A DNA stretch of 64,000 bases from Shinella sp. H4-D48 (GCF_022637395.1 NZ_CP093337.1:852001-916000), one strand, 5' to 3'. Numbered from the stretch's first letter, positions 26,762 through 35,123 are shown. Numbers and translations are program-made. Notes: generated by a model not told the origin, from the letters alone.

Positions 26762-28246
26762 ATGACCACGAAACTGTCGCTCGCCACCCTCAAGGACGTC
26801 TCAGGCACCGCCAGCGTGCCTTCCTATGACCGCGGCAGCCTCAAGGCCGGCATCGTCCATTTCGGCGTCGGCAATTTCCACCGGGCGCACCAGGCGATCT
26901 ATCTCGACGATCTCTTCAATCTCGGCCGCGATCATGACTGGGCAATCGTCGGCGCCGGCGTCCTGCCGTCCGATGCGGCCATGCGCGACAAGCTGGCCGG
27001 GCAGGATTTCCTGACGACCGTGGTCGAGCAGGACAACAACAGGTCCGGCGCGCGCGTAACCGGCGCGATGATCGATTACCTTGCACCCGGCAATGCCGCC
27101 GCGACCATTGCGGCGCTCGCCGATCCGGCGATCCGGATCGTCTCTCTGACGATCACCGAGGGCGGTTACTTCATCAACCCCGCATCCGGTGTCTTCGATC
27201 CGACCCATCCCGCCATCGTCGCGGACGCGGCCGATCCCGCCGCGCCGAAGACCGTGTTCGGCCTCATCCTCGCCGGCCTGAAGGCCCGCAGGGATAAGGG
27301 TATCGCGCCCTATACGGTGATGTCCTGCGACAACATTCCGGGCAATGGCGAGGTCACGCATGCGGCTGTCTCCGGCCTTGCCCGCCTTTCCGATCCTGAT
27401 CTTGCCGACTGGATCGATGCCAGCGTTGCCTTTCCGAACGGTATGGTCGACCGTATCACGCCGGCCACCGGCCCGCGCGAAATCGGTATCGTCGCGGACG
27501 ACTACGGCATTGCGGATGCCTGGCCGGTTTTCTGCGAAGAGTTCAAGCAGTGGGTGCTGGAGGACAACTTCCCTGAGGGACGCCCGGCGCTCGAAAAGGT
27601 CGGCGTGCAGTTCGTGCCCGACGTCGCGCCTTACGAGCACATGAAGATCCGTATCCTCAATGGCGGTCATGCAGCCATCGCCTATCCGGCCGCGCTGCTC
27701 GATATTCATTTCGTGCACGAGGCGATGGAGGACGCGGATATCCGCGCCTTTCTGGCCAAGCTGGAGCGCGAAGAGATCATTCCCGTGATCCCGCCGGTGC
27801 CGGACACCGACCTCAACGATTATTTCGCGCTCATCGAACATCGCTTTTCCAATCCCAAGATCGGCGACACCATTCCGCGGCTTGCACAGGACGGCTCCAA
27901 CCGTCAGCCCAAGTTCATCCTGCCGTCGACTGCCGACCGGCTTTCGCGCGGCGAGGATGTCGTGGGGCTTGCACTCGTGTCGGCGCTCTGGTGCCACTAT
28001 CTGGCCGGTACGACGGACAGCGGCAAGACGATCGGCTTCAACGATCCCAACATCGACCGCATCCATGCCGCCGCTCTGGCCGCCAGGGAAAATCCGGCCG
28101 CGTTCCTGGAACTGAAGGAGATCTTCGGTTCTGTGGCGGATTCCGAACTCTTCCGCCGACGTTTCTCGAACGCGCTGCAAACCCTCCAGCGCAAGGGGAC
28201 GCGGGCGACGCTGAAGCTCTATCTGGAAGGTAATCTGGCAAACTGA
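26762..28246 (+). CDS. mtlK: Mannitol 2-dehydrogenase family polyol dehydrogenase MtlK
   Basis: A 494-residue long-chain polyol dehydrogenase that oxidises mannitol or D-arabitol to fructose or xylulose with NAD. The N-terminal Rossmann region starts IVHFGVGNFHRAHQAIYLDDL (about residue 30) and the catalytic Lys-Asn-His set is in MKIRILNGGHAAIAYPAALL (about residue 296-305). AAGGA is placed properly for the second of two nearby ATGs. In rhizobia mtlK follows smoS, a sorbitol dehydrogenase, but no smoS is present here, so either MtlK handles all polyols or smoS is elsewhere. Confidence 0.94.
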   Translation: MTTKLSLATLKDVSGTASVPSYDRGSLKAGIVHFGVGNFHRAHQAIYLDDLFNLGRDHDWAIVGAGVLPSDAAMRDKLAGQDFLTTVVEQDNNRSGARVTGAMIDYLAPGNAAATIAALADPAIRIVSLTITEGGYFINPASGVFDPTHPAIVADAADPAAPKTVFGLILAGLKARRDKGIAPYTVMSCDNIPGNGEVTHAAVSGLARLSDPDLADWIDASVAFPNGMVDRITPATGPREIGIVADDYGIADAWPVFCEEFKQWVLEDNFPEGRPALEKVGVQFVPDVAPYEHMKIRILNGGHAAIAYPAALLDIHFVHEAMEDADIRAFLAKLEREEIIPVIPPVPDTDLNDYFALIEHRFSNPKIGDTIPRLAQDGSNRQPKFILPSTADRLSRGEDVVGLALVSALWCHYLAGTTDSGKTIGFNDPNIDRIHAAALAARENPAAFLELKEIFGSVADSELFRRRFSNALQTLQRKGTRATLKLYLEGNLAN

Positions 28247-28309
28247 AAGATCGTGGTCGATCCGGGCCTTTTCATCGTATTTGGCAGGAAGTAGGAGGGG
28301 GCTCTGAAC

Positions 28310-29017
28310 ATGGAACGGAACCTCATGGCCGCCAACCCGACGGAACTGGTCATCTTCGATTGCGACGGCGTGCTTGTCGACAGCGAGCCGATCTCGCTTG
28401 CGGTTCTGGTCGAGGCGTTGGCTTCGGCCGGCGTGGTGATGAGCGAGGCGGAGGCGCATGCCCGCTTTCTCGGCCGCAGCCTGAAAAGCATGTCGGAAAT
28501 CCTGCATGACGATTATGGCCTTGCTGTCGATGCCGCTTTTCTGGAAGCGATGCGCAAGGCGCTCTATGCGCGCTTTCGCGCCGAACTCCAGCCGATCGAC
28601 GGCATTGCCGAGACGGTCGACAGGCTCGGCATTGCTCACTGCGTCGCGTCTTCCAGCCAGCCAGAGCGCATCCGTCTCTCGCTTGCCGTGACAGGGCTTA
28701 TCGACCGCTTCGAACCCAATATCTTCAGCGCCACCATGGTCTCACGCGGCAAGCCGGCGCCTGATCTTTTCCTCCACGCCAGTGCTGCGATGGGTGTTGC
28801 GCCTGCGCATTGCGTCGTGGTGGAAGACAGTCCGGCCGGGATTACGGCGGCCAAATCCGCCGGAATGCGGGTCGTGGCCTTTACCGGCGGCTCGCATGCG
28901 CGCTCTCCGGAGCACCAAGAAGCTCTTTATCGCCTGCAACCCGACGCGCTGTTTGACGACATGCGGGAATTGTTACAGTTTATCCGCAACGAAAAGGGCG
29001 ACGGGAAAGAGCATTGA
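28310..29017 (+). CDS. HAD-superfamily sugar phosphatase / phosphoglucomutase-like protein
   Basis: A 235-residue subfamily IA HAD hydrolase. Motif I FDCDGVLVDSEP carries the nucleophile and acid-base Asp pair, motif II is VASSSQPERI, the Lys is in RGKPAPDLF, and motif IV is VVVEDSPAGITAAKSAGM. The cap is the four-helix type of phosphoglycolate phosphatase-like enzymes. Embedded between mtlK and the sugar kinase, it probably removes phosphate from a misphosphorylated sugar intermediate; the natural substrate is unknown. Its stop overlaps the kinase start by one base (TGATG). Confidence 0.88.
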   Translation: MERNLMAANPTELVIFDCDGVLVDSEPISLAVLVEALASAGVVMSEAEAHARFLGRSLKSMSEILHDDYGLAVDAAFLEAMRKALYARFRAELQPIDGIAETVDRLGIAHCVASSSQPERIRLSLAVTGLIDRFEPNIFSATMVSRGKPAPDLFLHASAAMGVAPAHCVVVEDSPAGITAAKSAGMRVVAFTGGSHARSPEHQEALYRLQPDALFDDMRELLQFIRNEKGDGKEH

Positions 29018-30600
29018 TGCGCGATCTGATCGTTGCGGTGGACATCGGCACCGGCAGCGCCCGTGCGGGCGTGTTTGACCGGAGCGGTGCTTTGCTCGGC
29101 CGATCCGAGCATGCCATCGCGATGCGCCGACCGGCTGCGGATTACGCCGAACACGATTCCGAAGATATCTGGAGGGCCACCTGTGCCGCCGTGAGGGGTG
29201 CGGTGGCGGCAAGTGGCGTGGACGCGTCGCGGGTCGCAGCCCTCGGCGTGGATGCCACCTGCTCCCTCGTGATGCGCGACACCGAGGGACGGCCTCTCGC
29301 TGTCTCCGGCGCGGACGATCACTGGGATACGATCGTCTGGCTCGATCATCGGGCCCTGAGGGAAGCCGACATCTGCACGGAAACCGCCCATCCGGTGCTG
29401 GCGCATTCGGGTTTCGTGATGTCGCCGGAAATGCAGATGCCCAAGCTGATGTGGCTGAAGCGCCACCAGCCGGAGCAATGGGCGCGGGCCGGCTACGTCT
29501 TCGACCTTGCCGACTTCATCACCTGGCGTGCCACGGGGTCGAATGCCCGTTCGCGCTGCACCATGACGGCGAAGTGGTGCTATCTCTCTCACGAGGCAAA
29601 ACCCTGGAACGAAAGCTTTCTCCAGGTTATCGGCCTTGAGGACATGGACCGCAGGGGTTTGCTGCCGCACGATATCCTGGCCGCAGGCGAAGCCGTTGGA
29701 CAGTTGACACCGCAGGCGGCGGCGGATCTCGGCCTCGACGCCGGTTGCGTCGTGGCAACGGGCCTCATCGATGCCTATGCCGGCACGCTAGGCCTGCTCG
29801 GTCCCTTCGCCGGCGAACCTGAAATGCTGGAAAGGCAGCTTGCGCTGATCGGCGGCACATCGAGCTGCATCGCCGCCTTTGCGCGGGACAAGAAATTCGG
29901 CCACGGCACGTGGGGGCCTTATTATGAGGTGCTGCTGCCCGAGTGGTGGCTCGTCGAGGCGGGACAGTCTGCCACCGGCGCATTGCTCGATCATATCGTG
30001 CGTTCACACAGCGCCGGCGGCGAGCCGTCCACGCGCAACCATGCCCGGATCGTCGCCCGCATTCGAGAGATGCTTGAGGAGGAGGGCGTCGCGCTTGCCG
30101 CACGCATGCATGTGCTGCCGGATTTCCACGGCAACCGTGCGCCGCTGGCCGATCCCCATGCGCTGGGCGTCATCAGCGGCCTTACGCTCGACGCATCCTT
30201 CGGCGGTCTTTGCCGGCTGTACTGGCGAACCTGTGTGGGTATCGCGCTCGGCATTCGGCATATCCTCGAAACCTTCGGCGAGCGCGGCTACCGGTTCGAT
30301 ACGCTCCATGTCGCGGGCGGCCATGTGCGCAATCCGTTGCTGATGGAACTCTATCGCGATGTCACGGGCTGCCGTGTCGTGGTGCCGGAAACGGAGGATT
30401 CCGTGCTTCTCGGCACCGCCATGGTTGCGGCCGTTGCAGGCGGTCTTCATGCCGATCTTTCCGAAGCCGGGGCTGCCATGTATCCGGGCGGGTCCGCCTT
30501 CCTGCCGGATCCTGCGCGAAAGGCCGGATACGATCGCGATTACAAGCGTTTCCTGGCGCTCCACCGGCACCGGGCGGAGCTTGAAAATCTCGACGTGTAA
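29017..30600 (+). CDS. FGGY-family pentulose kinase (D-ribulokinase-like)
   Basis: A 527-residue FGGY carbohydrate kinase. The N-terminal phosphate motif is AVDIGTGSARAGVFD, followed by LGVDATCSLV, and the second domain carries GLIDAYAGTLG, LIGGTSSC and the adenosine motif HVAGGHVRNPLLMEL. The pattern is closest to the D-ribulokinase/FGGY subgroup rather than xylulokinase. It would phosphorylate the ketose made by MtlK, pointing to pentitol (ribitol, arabitol) use as well as hexitols. It is the last gene of the operon and is followed by the structured RNA ending in a strong terminator at 30784. Confidence 0.88.
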   Translation: MRDLIVAVDIGTGSARAGVFDRSGALLGRSEHAIAMRRPAADYAEHDSEDIWRATCAAVRGAVAASGVDASRVAALGVDATCSLVMRDTEGRPLAVSGADDHWDTIVWLDHRALREADICTETAHPVLAHSGFVMSPEMQMPKLMWLKRHQPEQWARAGYVFDLADFITWRATGSNARSRCTMTAKWCYLSHEAKPWNESFLQVIGLEDMDRRGLLPHDILAAGEAVGQLTPQAAADLGLDAGCVVATGLIDAYAGTLGLLGPFAGEPEMLERQLALIGGTSSCIAAFARDKKFGHGTWGPYYEVLLPEWWLVEAGQSATGALLDHIVRSHSAGGEPSTRNHARIVARIREMLEEEGVALAARMHVLPDFHGNRAPLADPHALGVISGLTLDASFGGLCRLYWRTCVGIALGIRHILETFGERGYRFDTLHVAGGHVRNPLLMELYRDVTGCRVVVPETEDSVLLGTAMVAAVAGGLHADLSEAGAAMYPGGSAFLPDPARKAGYDRDYKRFLALHRHRAELENLDV

Positions 30601-30649
30601 AACCTTCAATAAATCTGCAAAACGGCGGAACCAAATTTCAGACCGTGAG

Positions 30650-30784
30650 TTCTTCTGCTGTAACCGGTCTGCGCATATCCCCCAATTGCGAGGCCCTCGA
30701 CCGGTTCACGACCACGAGACCGTCCCCCCTCCGGTTCGTGGACAATCAAGCAGCCAGTGCCGCGACGGCACTGGCTGTTTTTTT
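30650..30784 (+). ncRNA. Candidate small RNA with two C-rich hairpin loops and terminator
   Basis: Three consecutive structures lie after the kinase gene. Hairpin 1 pairs AACCGGT (30662-30668) with ACCGGTT (30700-30706) and holds an inner CGCA/TGCG stem with loop TATCCCCCAAT. Hairpin 2 pairs CCACGA-ACCG with CGGT-TCGTGG (30712-30741, one bulged G) and shows loop TCCCCCCTC, complementary to ribosome binding sites. Hairpin 3 is a Rho-independent terminator. This is the build of rhizobial trans-acting riboregulators. No promoter could be identified, so it may be a 3' UTR-derived RNA of the polyol operon; the 5' end given is approximate. Confidence 0.55.
30751..30784 (+). terminator. Strong Rho-independent terminator
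   Basis: A perfect 12-bp stem CAGCCAGTGCCG/CGGCACTGGCTG with a CGA loop followed by seven T. It ends the polyol operon and/or the candidate small RNA. Confidence 0.95.
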
Positions 30785-30800
30785 GGCAAAAATTCCCAAA

Positions 30801-30837
30801 TAAAAGGCGGCGGTGGGCGTGCCATCCCACCGCCGCC
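30801..30837 (-). terminator. Rho-independent terminator of phyR
   Basis: On the minus strand, a perfect 12-bp stem (GGCGGCGGTGGG and CCCACCGCCGCC, 30806-30837) with an 8-base loop is followed by TTTTATTT. It lies 37 bp after the phyR stop. Confidence 0.92.
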
Positions 30838-30874
30838 CAGCCGCGCCGCCGCTACGGCTTGTCCGGGAGCAGGA

Positions 30875-31669
30875 TCAAGCCGCTACGCGGGGCTGCGGCG
30901 TGAAGAGCAGGGCCTGATTGATGAGCACCTTCACCTGTTCGGGATTGAAAGGCTTGGAGACGAGGAAGGCTGGTTCCGGGCGCTCGCCCGTCAGAAGGCG
31001 TTCCGGATAAGCGGTGATGAAGATGACGGGAATATCGACCCTCGACAGGATGGTGTTCACGGCGTCGATGCCGGAGGATCCATCGGCAAGCCGCACGTCG
31101 GCGAGAACGAGGCCCGGCTGGCTGTCGCGCCACAGCGCCTCGGCTTCGGACTGCGTCCTGGCAATGCCCGCCACCCGATGGCCCATGCCGCTCACCATAT
31201 GGGCGAGATCGAGCGCAATGAGCGGTTCGTCCTCGATGATCATGATGCCGGTCTCAGCCTGAGCGGCGATGTCGGCGAATGTTGCGTCGAGCAGGCGCCT
31301 GACGGTATCGACCTCCTGATCGAGGATTTCGGCCGTCGCTTCGACGGAGAAGGTTTCGACGGTCGCCAGAAGCAATGCCTGCCGCGCAAGCGGCGGAACG
31401 GTGGAAAGATCAAAGGGGTTCGCGACGCCCGGCAACGGTGCATCCGTACCGCGGCTGATCGATACCGGCAGCGAAGAAATGATGCGGCTGAGCAGGCAGA
31501 AGAGGCGTTTTTTATCGTCGCCGTTCTCGGCCATTGTAGAAGGGTCGATGAGAATGGTCTCCAGCATCGCGGCCACATAGGCGTCACCGGAAGACTGGGT
31601 TCCCGTAAGCGCACGCGCATAGCGGCGCAACGCCGGCAGGTGTGGCCCGATGCGGTCGGAAATCGGCAT
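30875..31669 (-). CDS. phyR: PhyR, general stress response regulator (anti-anti-sigma factor)
   Basis: A 264-residue PhyR: an N-terminal ECF sigma-like domain (about 1-125, with LPALRRYARALTG and the region-4-like ATVETFSVEATAEILD) fused to a C-terminal receiver. The receiver has the acidic pocket IIEDEPLIALDL, phosphoacceptor Asp in LVLADVRLADG and the Lys in LVSKPFNPEQ. When phosphorylated, PhyR captures NepR and releases EcfG. It is divergent from nepR-ecfG, the standard alphaproteobacterial layout, and has its own perfect EcfG promoter at 31718-31742. Confidence 0.97.
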   Translation of the reverse strand: MPISDRIGPHLPALRRYARALTGTQSSGDAYVAAMLETILIDPSTMAENGDDKKRLFCLLSRIISSLPVSISRGTDAPLPGVANPFDLSTVPPLARQALLLATVETFSVEATAEILDQEVDTVRRLLDATFADIAAQAETGIMIIEDEPLIALDLAHMVSGMGHRVAGIARTQSEAEALWRDSQPGLVLADVRLADGSSGIDAVNTILSRVDIPVIFITAYPERLLTGERPEPAFLVSKPFNPEQVKVLINQALLFTPQPRVAA

Positions 31670-31717
31670 GATTTATCCCCTGTTTTTGGAAATGCGACAA
31701 TCGCAGTTGACGGCATT

Positions 31718-31742
31718 AACGCGCTTGCCGAAATTAGGTTCC
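31718..31742 (-). promoter_or_regulatory. EcfG-dependent promoter of phyR
   Basis: Read on the minus strand: GGAAC (31738-31742), 16-base spacer, CGTT (31718-31721), a perfect match to the EcfG consensus GGAAC-N16/17-CGTT. The -10 end is 49 bp upstream of phyR. Confidence 0.9.
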
Positions 31743-31749
31743 GAACCAT

Positions 31750-31774
31750 GGAACTTTTTTCAATGCCGGGCATT
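31750..31774 (+). promoter_or_regulatory. Probable EcfG-dependent promoter of nepR-ecfG
   Basis: GGAAC (31750-31754), 16-base spacer, CATT (31771-31774): one mismatch from the CGTT element. It is back-to-back with the phyR promoter and 52 bp before nepR, as expected for autoregulation of the stress sigma factor. Confidence 0.65.
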
Positions 31775-31825
31775 TTCAAGCCAAATCCGCCTGACTGGCG
31801 CCAGGAACAAAGAAAGTGGCCGTGA

Positions 31826-32014
31826 GTGAATAGCTTGGAAAAGAAAAGAGACACGAGACAGCCTCCCGCGAAGGTGAATGGCGCAAATGCGCAGATCGCG
31901 GTCAAATTGCGCGCGTTCTACCATTCGGTGCAGGAGGAGACGCTTCCCCAGAAGTTTCTGGATCTCCTCGAAAAGCTCGACGCTGTTGAAAACAGCGCCC
32001 AGCGGGTCGAGTGA
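31826..32014 (+). CDS. nepR: NepR anti-sigma factor
   Basis: A 62-residue protein matching NepR: a short basic N terminus, then the two-helix core IAVKLRAFYHSVQEETLPQKFLDLLEKLDA, which wraps around EcfG and, under stress, the PhyR sigma-like domain. The start is a GTG; no ATG is available in the frame. It lies 10 bp before ecfG in one transcript. Identification rests on the core helices plus its place between phyR and ecfG, and is firm. Confidence 0.93.
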   Translation: MNSLEKKRDTRQPPAKVNGANAQIAVKLRAFYHSVQEETLPQKFLDLLEKLDAVENSAQRVE

Positions 32015-32024
32015 GGGCACCCAT

Positions 32025-32576
32025 ATGGAGCAACCGACCACGTTCAAGCGGGAACTGCTGGCTGTTCTTCCCAGCCTTCGCGCCTTTGCGATTTCTCTGA
32101 TCGGCCGGCATGATCAGGCCGACGATCTCGTTCAGGACACGATCATGAAGGCCTGGGCCAAGCAGGAACAGTTCGAGATGGGCACGAACATGAAGGCCTG
32201 GCTCTTCACGATCCTGCGCAACGAGCTTTACAGCAAGATGCGCAAGCGCGGCCGCGAGGTGCAGGATTCCGATGGTATCTTCACCGAAAACATGGCCCAG
32301 CATCCCTCCCAGTATGGCTCGCTCGACATGCAGGACTTCAAGAAGGCGCTGGAAAAGCTGCCGGACGAGCAGCGCGAGGCGATTATCCTTGTCGGCGCGT
32401 CCGGGTTCTCATACGAAGAGGCGGCCGAGATTTGCGGTTGCGCGCTCGGTACCATCAAGAGCCGCGTCAATCGTGCCCGGCAGCGCCTGCAGGAGCTCTT
32501 GCAGGTGAGCGGGGAGAGCGACTACGGTCCCGACGCCGTGTCGGCGCCGATCACGTCGCGCGCTTTTGCATCGTGA
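32025..32576 (+). CDS. ecfG: EcfG-type sigma factor of the general stress response
   Basis: A 183-residue ECF sigma factor. Region 2 covers about 10-80 (LPSLRAFAISLIGRHDQADDLVQDTIMKAWAK ... MKAWLFTILRNELYSKMRKR) and region 4 about 105-160 (LEKLPDEQREAIILVGASGFSYEEAAEICGCALGTIKSRVNRARQRL, read in parts). It is the family ECF15/EcfG that reads GGAAC-CGTT promoters; three such promoters occur in this window. The C-terminal extension after region 4 is short and low in complexity. NepR upstream and a sensor kinase downstream complete the module. Confidence 0.95.
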   Translation: MEQPTTFKRELLAVLPSLRAFAISLIGRHDQADDLVQDTIMKAWAKQEQFEMGTNMKAWLFTILRNELYSKMRKRGREVQDSDGIFTENMAQHPSQYGSLDMQDFKKALEKLPDEQREAIILVGASGFSYEEAAEICGCALGTIKSRVNRARQRLQELLQVSGESDYGPDAVSAPITSRAFAS

Positions 32577-32695
32577 GATGGTAAGAGGGGTTGCCGTCAC
32601 GATGACGGGGAAGGAAGAGGGGTAAGGCGAAACGCGGCTGTGCCAGTGCCTTCGGGCGCGCTCAGCGGACACGCGATCGCCTGACGAGAAGGTGG

Positions 32696-34198
32696 ATGAA
32701 GGACACTGTTCAAGCATTGCCGGTGGTTGACGCTGCGGCTCTGGGATTACCAGACCGCTCGTCGGCGCTTGGCAATGCGGTCCCTGAGTTCTTCGGCCCG
32801 GATCCGGATTTCGATGGCATCGCCGCTCTGGCCGCCGGTTTCGTTTCCGCGCCGGTTTCCATCGTCAGCGTGTTCGCTGACCAGGACCAGTGTTTTCTCG
32901 CCCGACTTGGCACATCAGAAATAAGGATGCCGCTGAGAGGAACTTTCAACGCCAGCCTGATGGCCCATGGCGGTGATGCGCTGCTGGTCCCCGACGCGCG
33001 CGTGGATCCCCGTTTCTCCAATCTCGAGACGTTTGGCTGTACGCCCAAACTGCTGTCCTATGCCGGTGCGCCGATCATGATCGACGGCCGGCCGGTTGGA
33101 TGCGTTGTCGTCGGCGATGTGGTTGCGCAGGCGCATTGGCCTGACGATTTGTTGCAGCGGCTGGAACGGCTTGCCTCGCTCGCGGCATCGCTGATCAAGC
33201 TCAAGGAGGAGACACGCCGGCGCACGCTTGCGGCCGAAGCAATCTCGCGCGACGAGAAGCGCCATGCGCTGGCGCTGGATGCGGCCAATGTGGCGAGCTG
33301 GCTCTGGGATATCTCGACCGGGATCATTTCGGGCAATGACACGTTCTACCGCATGTTCGGCGTGCAGCCTCCACGCCCGCTCAGCGCGCGAAAGTTCTTC
33401 ATGACGGTGCACGGCGCCGACCGGAAGCTCGCGATCGGGCGGCTGCGTCGTGCACTGGCCTCCGGCAAGGAGTATGACGGGCTTTTCCGCACGGCGAAGT
33501 CCGGTCGTTGGCTGCTCGGACGCGGGCGGGTGCATGAGCGAGACGCCAACGGGAAACCGACGGTTTTCCTTGGTATCAACGTGGATGTGACGGACGCGCA
33601 GCTTGCATCGGACCGGACGCGTCTTCTGCTTCGTGAATTGAACCATCGCGTGAAGAATACATTGGCCATGCTGCAATCGCTTGCGCGGCAGACGCTGCGC
33701 CAGACAAGCGATCCGGTGGCGTTCATGGATGCGTTTGCCGGGCGCCTGCAATCGCTTTCAGAAGCGCATGGGCTGCTCAGCGATCATGAATGGGGCGTCA
33801 TCCGGCTGAAAATGCTGCTCGAAAAGCAGATCATGCCCTATGCCATTGACTTCGAACAGCAGGTGGAGGTCCACAAGGACGAGGTTCAGCTCGGACCGGA
33901 TCAGGCCGTCGGTCTGGGGCTGGTGCTGCATGAACTGGCAACCAATGCGCGCAAATATGGCGCCTTCTCGGTGCCGTCAGGCAAGGTGGTCATCACCGCG
34001 CGCGTGGTAGTCGAGGACGGTCAGGACGTGCTCAATATGACCTGGCATGAAATGGGCGGCCCGCCGGTCGCCCCTGCTTTACGTCGGGGCTTTGGCTCCG
34101 TGCTGATCGAGCGCAGCCTGGACAAGATCCTCGGCAGCAGCGTTCATGTTGAATATCTGCCGCAAGGCGTAACGGCAGTCATACGACTGCCGCTCTAA
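32696..34198 (+). CDS. HWE-family sensor histidine kinase of the stress module
   Basis: A 500-residue cytoplasmic kinase: a GAF domain (about 30-165), a PAS domain (about 195-300: ALDAANVASWLWDISTGII) and an HWE kinase core. The phosphorylated His is in LRELNHRVKNTLAMLQSLA (about residue 318), the N-box is LHELATNARKYGAFS, and the WxE motif is MTWHEMGGPP, giving the H-W-E set. No membrane helix is visible, so it senses an internal cue. Next to phyR-nepR-ecfG it is the likely PhyR kinase, though PhyR may have more than one partner. It lies 119 bp after ecfG; no separate promoter was seen. Confidence 0.93.
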   Translation: MKDTVQALPVVDAAALGLPDRSSALGNAVPEFFGPDPDFDGIAALAAGFVSAPVSIVSVFADQDQCFLARLGTSEIRMPLRGTFNASLMAHGGDALLVPDARVDPRFSNLETFGCTPKLLSYAGAPIMIDGRPVGCVVVGDVVAQAHWPDDLLQRLERLASLAASLIKLKEETRRRTLAAEAISRDEKRHALALDAANVASWLWDISTGIISGNDTFYRMFGVQPPRPLSARKFFMTVHGADRKLAIGRLRRALASGKEYDGLFRTAKSGRWLLGRGRVHERDANGKPTVFLGINVDVTDAQLASDRTRLLLRELNHRVKNTLAMLQSLARQTLRQTSDPVAFMDAFAGRLQSLSEAHGLLSDHEWGVIRLKMLLEKQIMPYAIDFEQQVEVHKDEVQLGPDQAVGLGLVLHELATNARKYGAFSVPSGKVVITARVVVEDGQDVLNMTWHEMGGPPVAPALRRGFGSVLIERSLDKILGSSVHVEYLPQGVTAVIRLPL

Positions 34199-34226
34199 TC
34201 ACCATATCGTTGATGTAACGCCTTGC

Positions 34227-34658
34227 TCAGTCGTCGTCGCGGCGCGATTTCGGCGCGAGCATGAAACCGAGCGCGAGCGCAACTGCGGTCGCGGCGAAGG
34301 GTTTGCGGGTCGCCATGGTCGCGGCGGCCGCCATCAGGTCGCGACGTGCTGCGAGCTGCTGACGGCGCAGGCGCCGCAGTTCCCGTTCCCGCTTGTTGCG
34401 GGCCGCGACGATCCCCAGAATGATCAGTGCCAGCACCAGAAAGCCGCCCGCCAGCCCGAACAGGGCGGGGCCAGCGCCGTAATGGCGCGCAAGCAGAATG
34501 GCCGCCCCAACAAGTGTCAGGACATAGGCGGTCAGCAGAAGCAGACCTATCACAAGGCCCGCGATTACGTTTCGCTTGGCGATGTCCACCGTCTCATCGA
34601 CCCGGTCGCTGACACGGCTGACGAGATTTTGGACGAGAACGGCCCCCAGTGACAGCAT
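34227..34658 (-). CDS. Holin-like/DUF1469-type membrane protein
   Basis: A 143-residue protein with an amphipathic N terminus (VQNLVSRVSDRVDETVDIAKRN), two closely spaced membrane helices (about 31-80), an Arg/Ala-rich cytoplasmic stretch and a last hydrophobic helix (about 120-137). The pattern fits the actinobacterial-holin-X/DUF1469 (YqjE-like) family that often pairs with DUF883 ribosome/membrane proteins. It is 66 bp downstream of the DUF883-like gene with a 9-bp hairpin between them, so it is likely a partly attenuated second gene of a stress operon driven by the EcfG promoter at 35208-35232. Confidence 0.78.
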   Translation of the reverse strand: MLSLGAVLVQNLVSRVSDRVDETVDIAKRNVIAGLVIGLLLLTAYVLTLVGAAILLARHYGAGPALFGLAGGFLVLALIILGIVAARNKRERELRRLRRQQLAARRDLMAAAATMATRKPFAATAVALALGFMLAPKSRRDDD

Positions 34659-34684
34659 GCTTTTGCGCTCCGCAAAAATAAGGC

Positions 34685-34707
34685 GGGGAAGCCGTTGCGG
34701 CTTCCCC
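34685..34707 (-). terminator. Intergenic hairpin within the DUF883/holin operon
   Basis: A perfect 9-bp stem GGGGAAGCC/GGCTTCCCC with loop GTTGC. On the minus strand it is followed by GCCTTATTTTTGC, a T-rich though interrupted tail, so it may act as a partial terminator between the two genes. Confidence 0.6.
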
Positions 34708-34724
34708 GTTCAGGATTTGTATGA

Positions 34725-35123
34725 TCAGCGACGCAGCAGGCCGGCGAGCAGAAAGCCTGCGGCGGCGGCGATGCCGAGGGTCGCGAGCGGGTGCTCCCGC
34801 ACGGCCTCGCGTGCCTTGCGGCCGGAATCCTGGTAACGCGACTGGAAGTCCGCGAGGATATCCTCCCCGGCGGCGATCATGTCGCGGATGTCTGTGTCGG
34901 CGCGGCTTTTCAGGCCGCGCACGGTGTCGCGGGCATCAGCCTTGGCAGCGCGGGCCTTCTTGCGGATGCTGCTGGCGCCGCTTGCGGCATCATCGGCCAT
35001 GCTGCGGGCAAGTGCTGCAAGTTCTTCGCGCAGCTCGGCAATCTGGTCCTCTACGGCGCTTGCCTTGTCGTCCAGACCTTCCCGGAGGCTCTTCTTTCGC
35101 GATGAAAACATTCCGTTGGCCAT
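34725..35123 (-). CDS. DUF883/ElaB-YqjD-like membrane-anchored protein
   Basis: A 132-residue protein: a basic N terminus, a long Ala/Glu/Arg-rich coiled coil (about 15-105: EGLDDKASAVEDQIAELREELAALA...), and a C-terminal hydrophobic anchor (LATLGIAAAAGFLLAGLLRR) in the style of ElaB/YqjD, stationary-phase proteins that tether ribosomes to the inner membrane. AGGAG lies before the chosen ATG; a longer frame upstream runs into the promoter. A perfect EcfG promoter 85 bp upstream marks it as a general stress gene. Confidence 0.85.
   Translation of the reverse strand: MANGMFSSRKKSLREGLDDKASAVEDQIAELREELAALARSMADDAASGASSIRKKARAAKADARDTVRGLKSRADTDIRDMIAAGEDILADFQSRYQDSGRKAREAVREHPLATLGIAAAAGFLLAGLLRR

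Noticed and set aside
26801-28639. A 612-codon open frame on the minus strand
   Set aside because: It is the complement of mtlK and the HAD phosphatase gene and has the same shadow composition.
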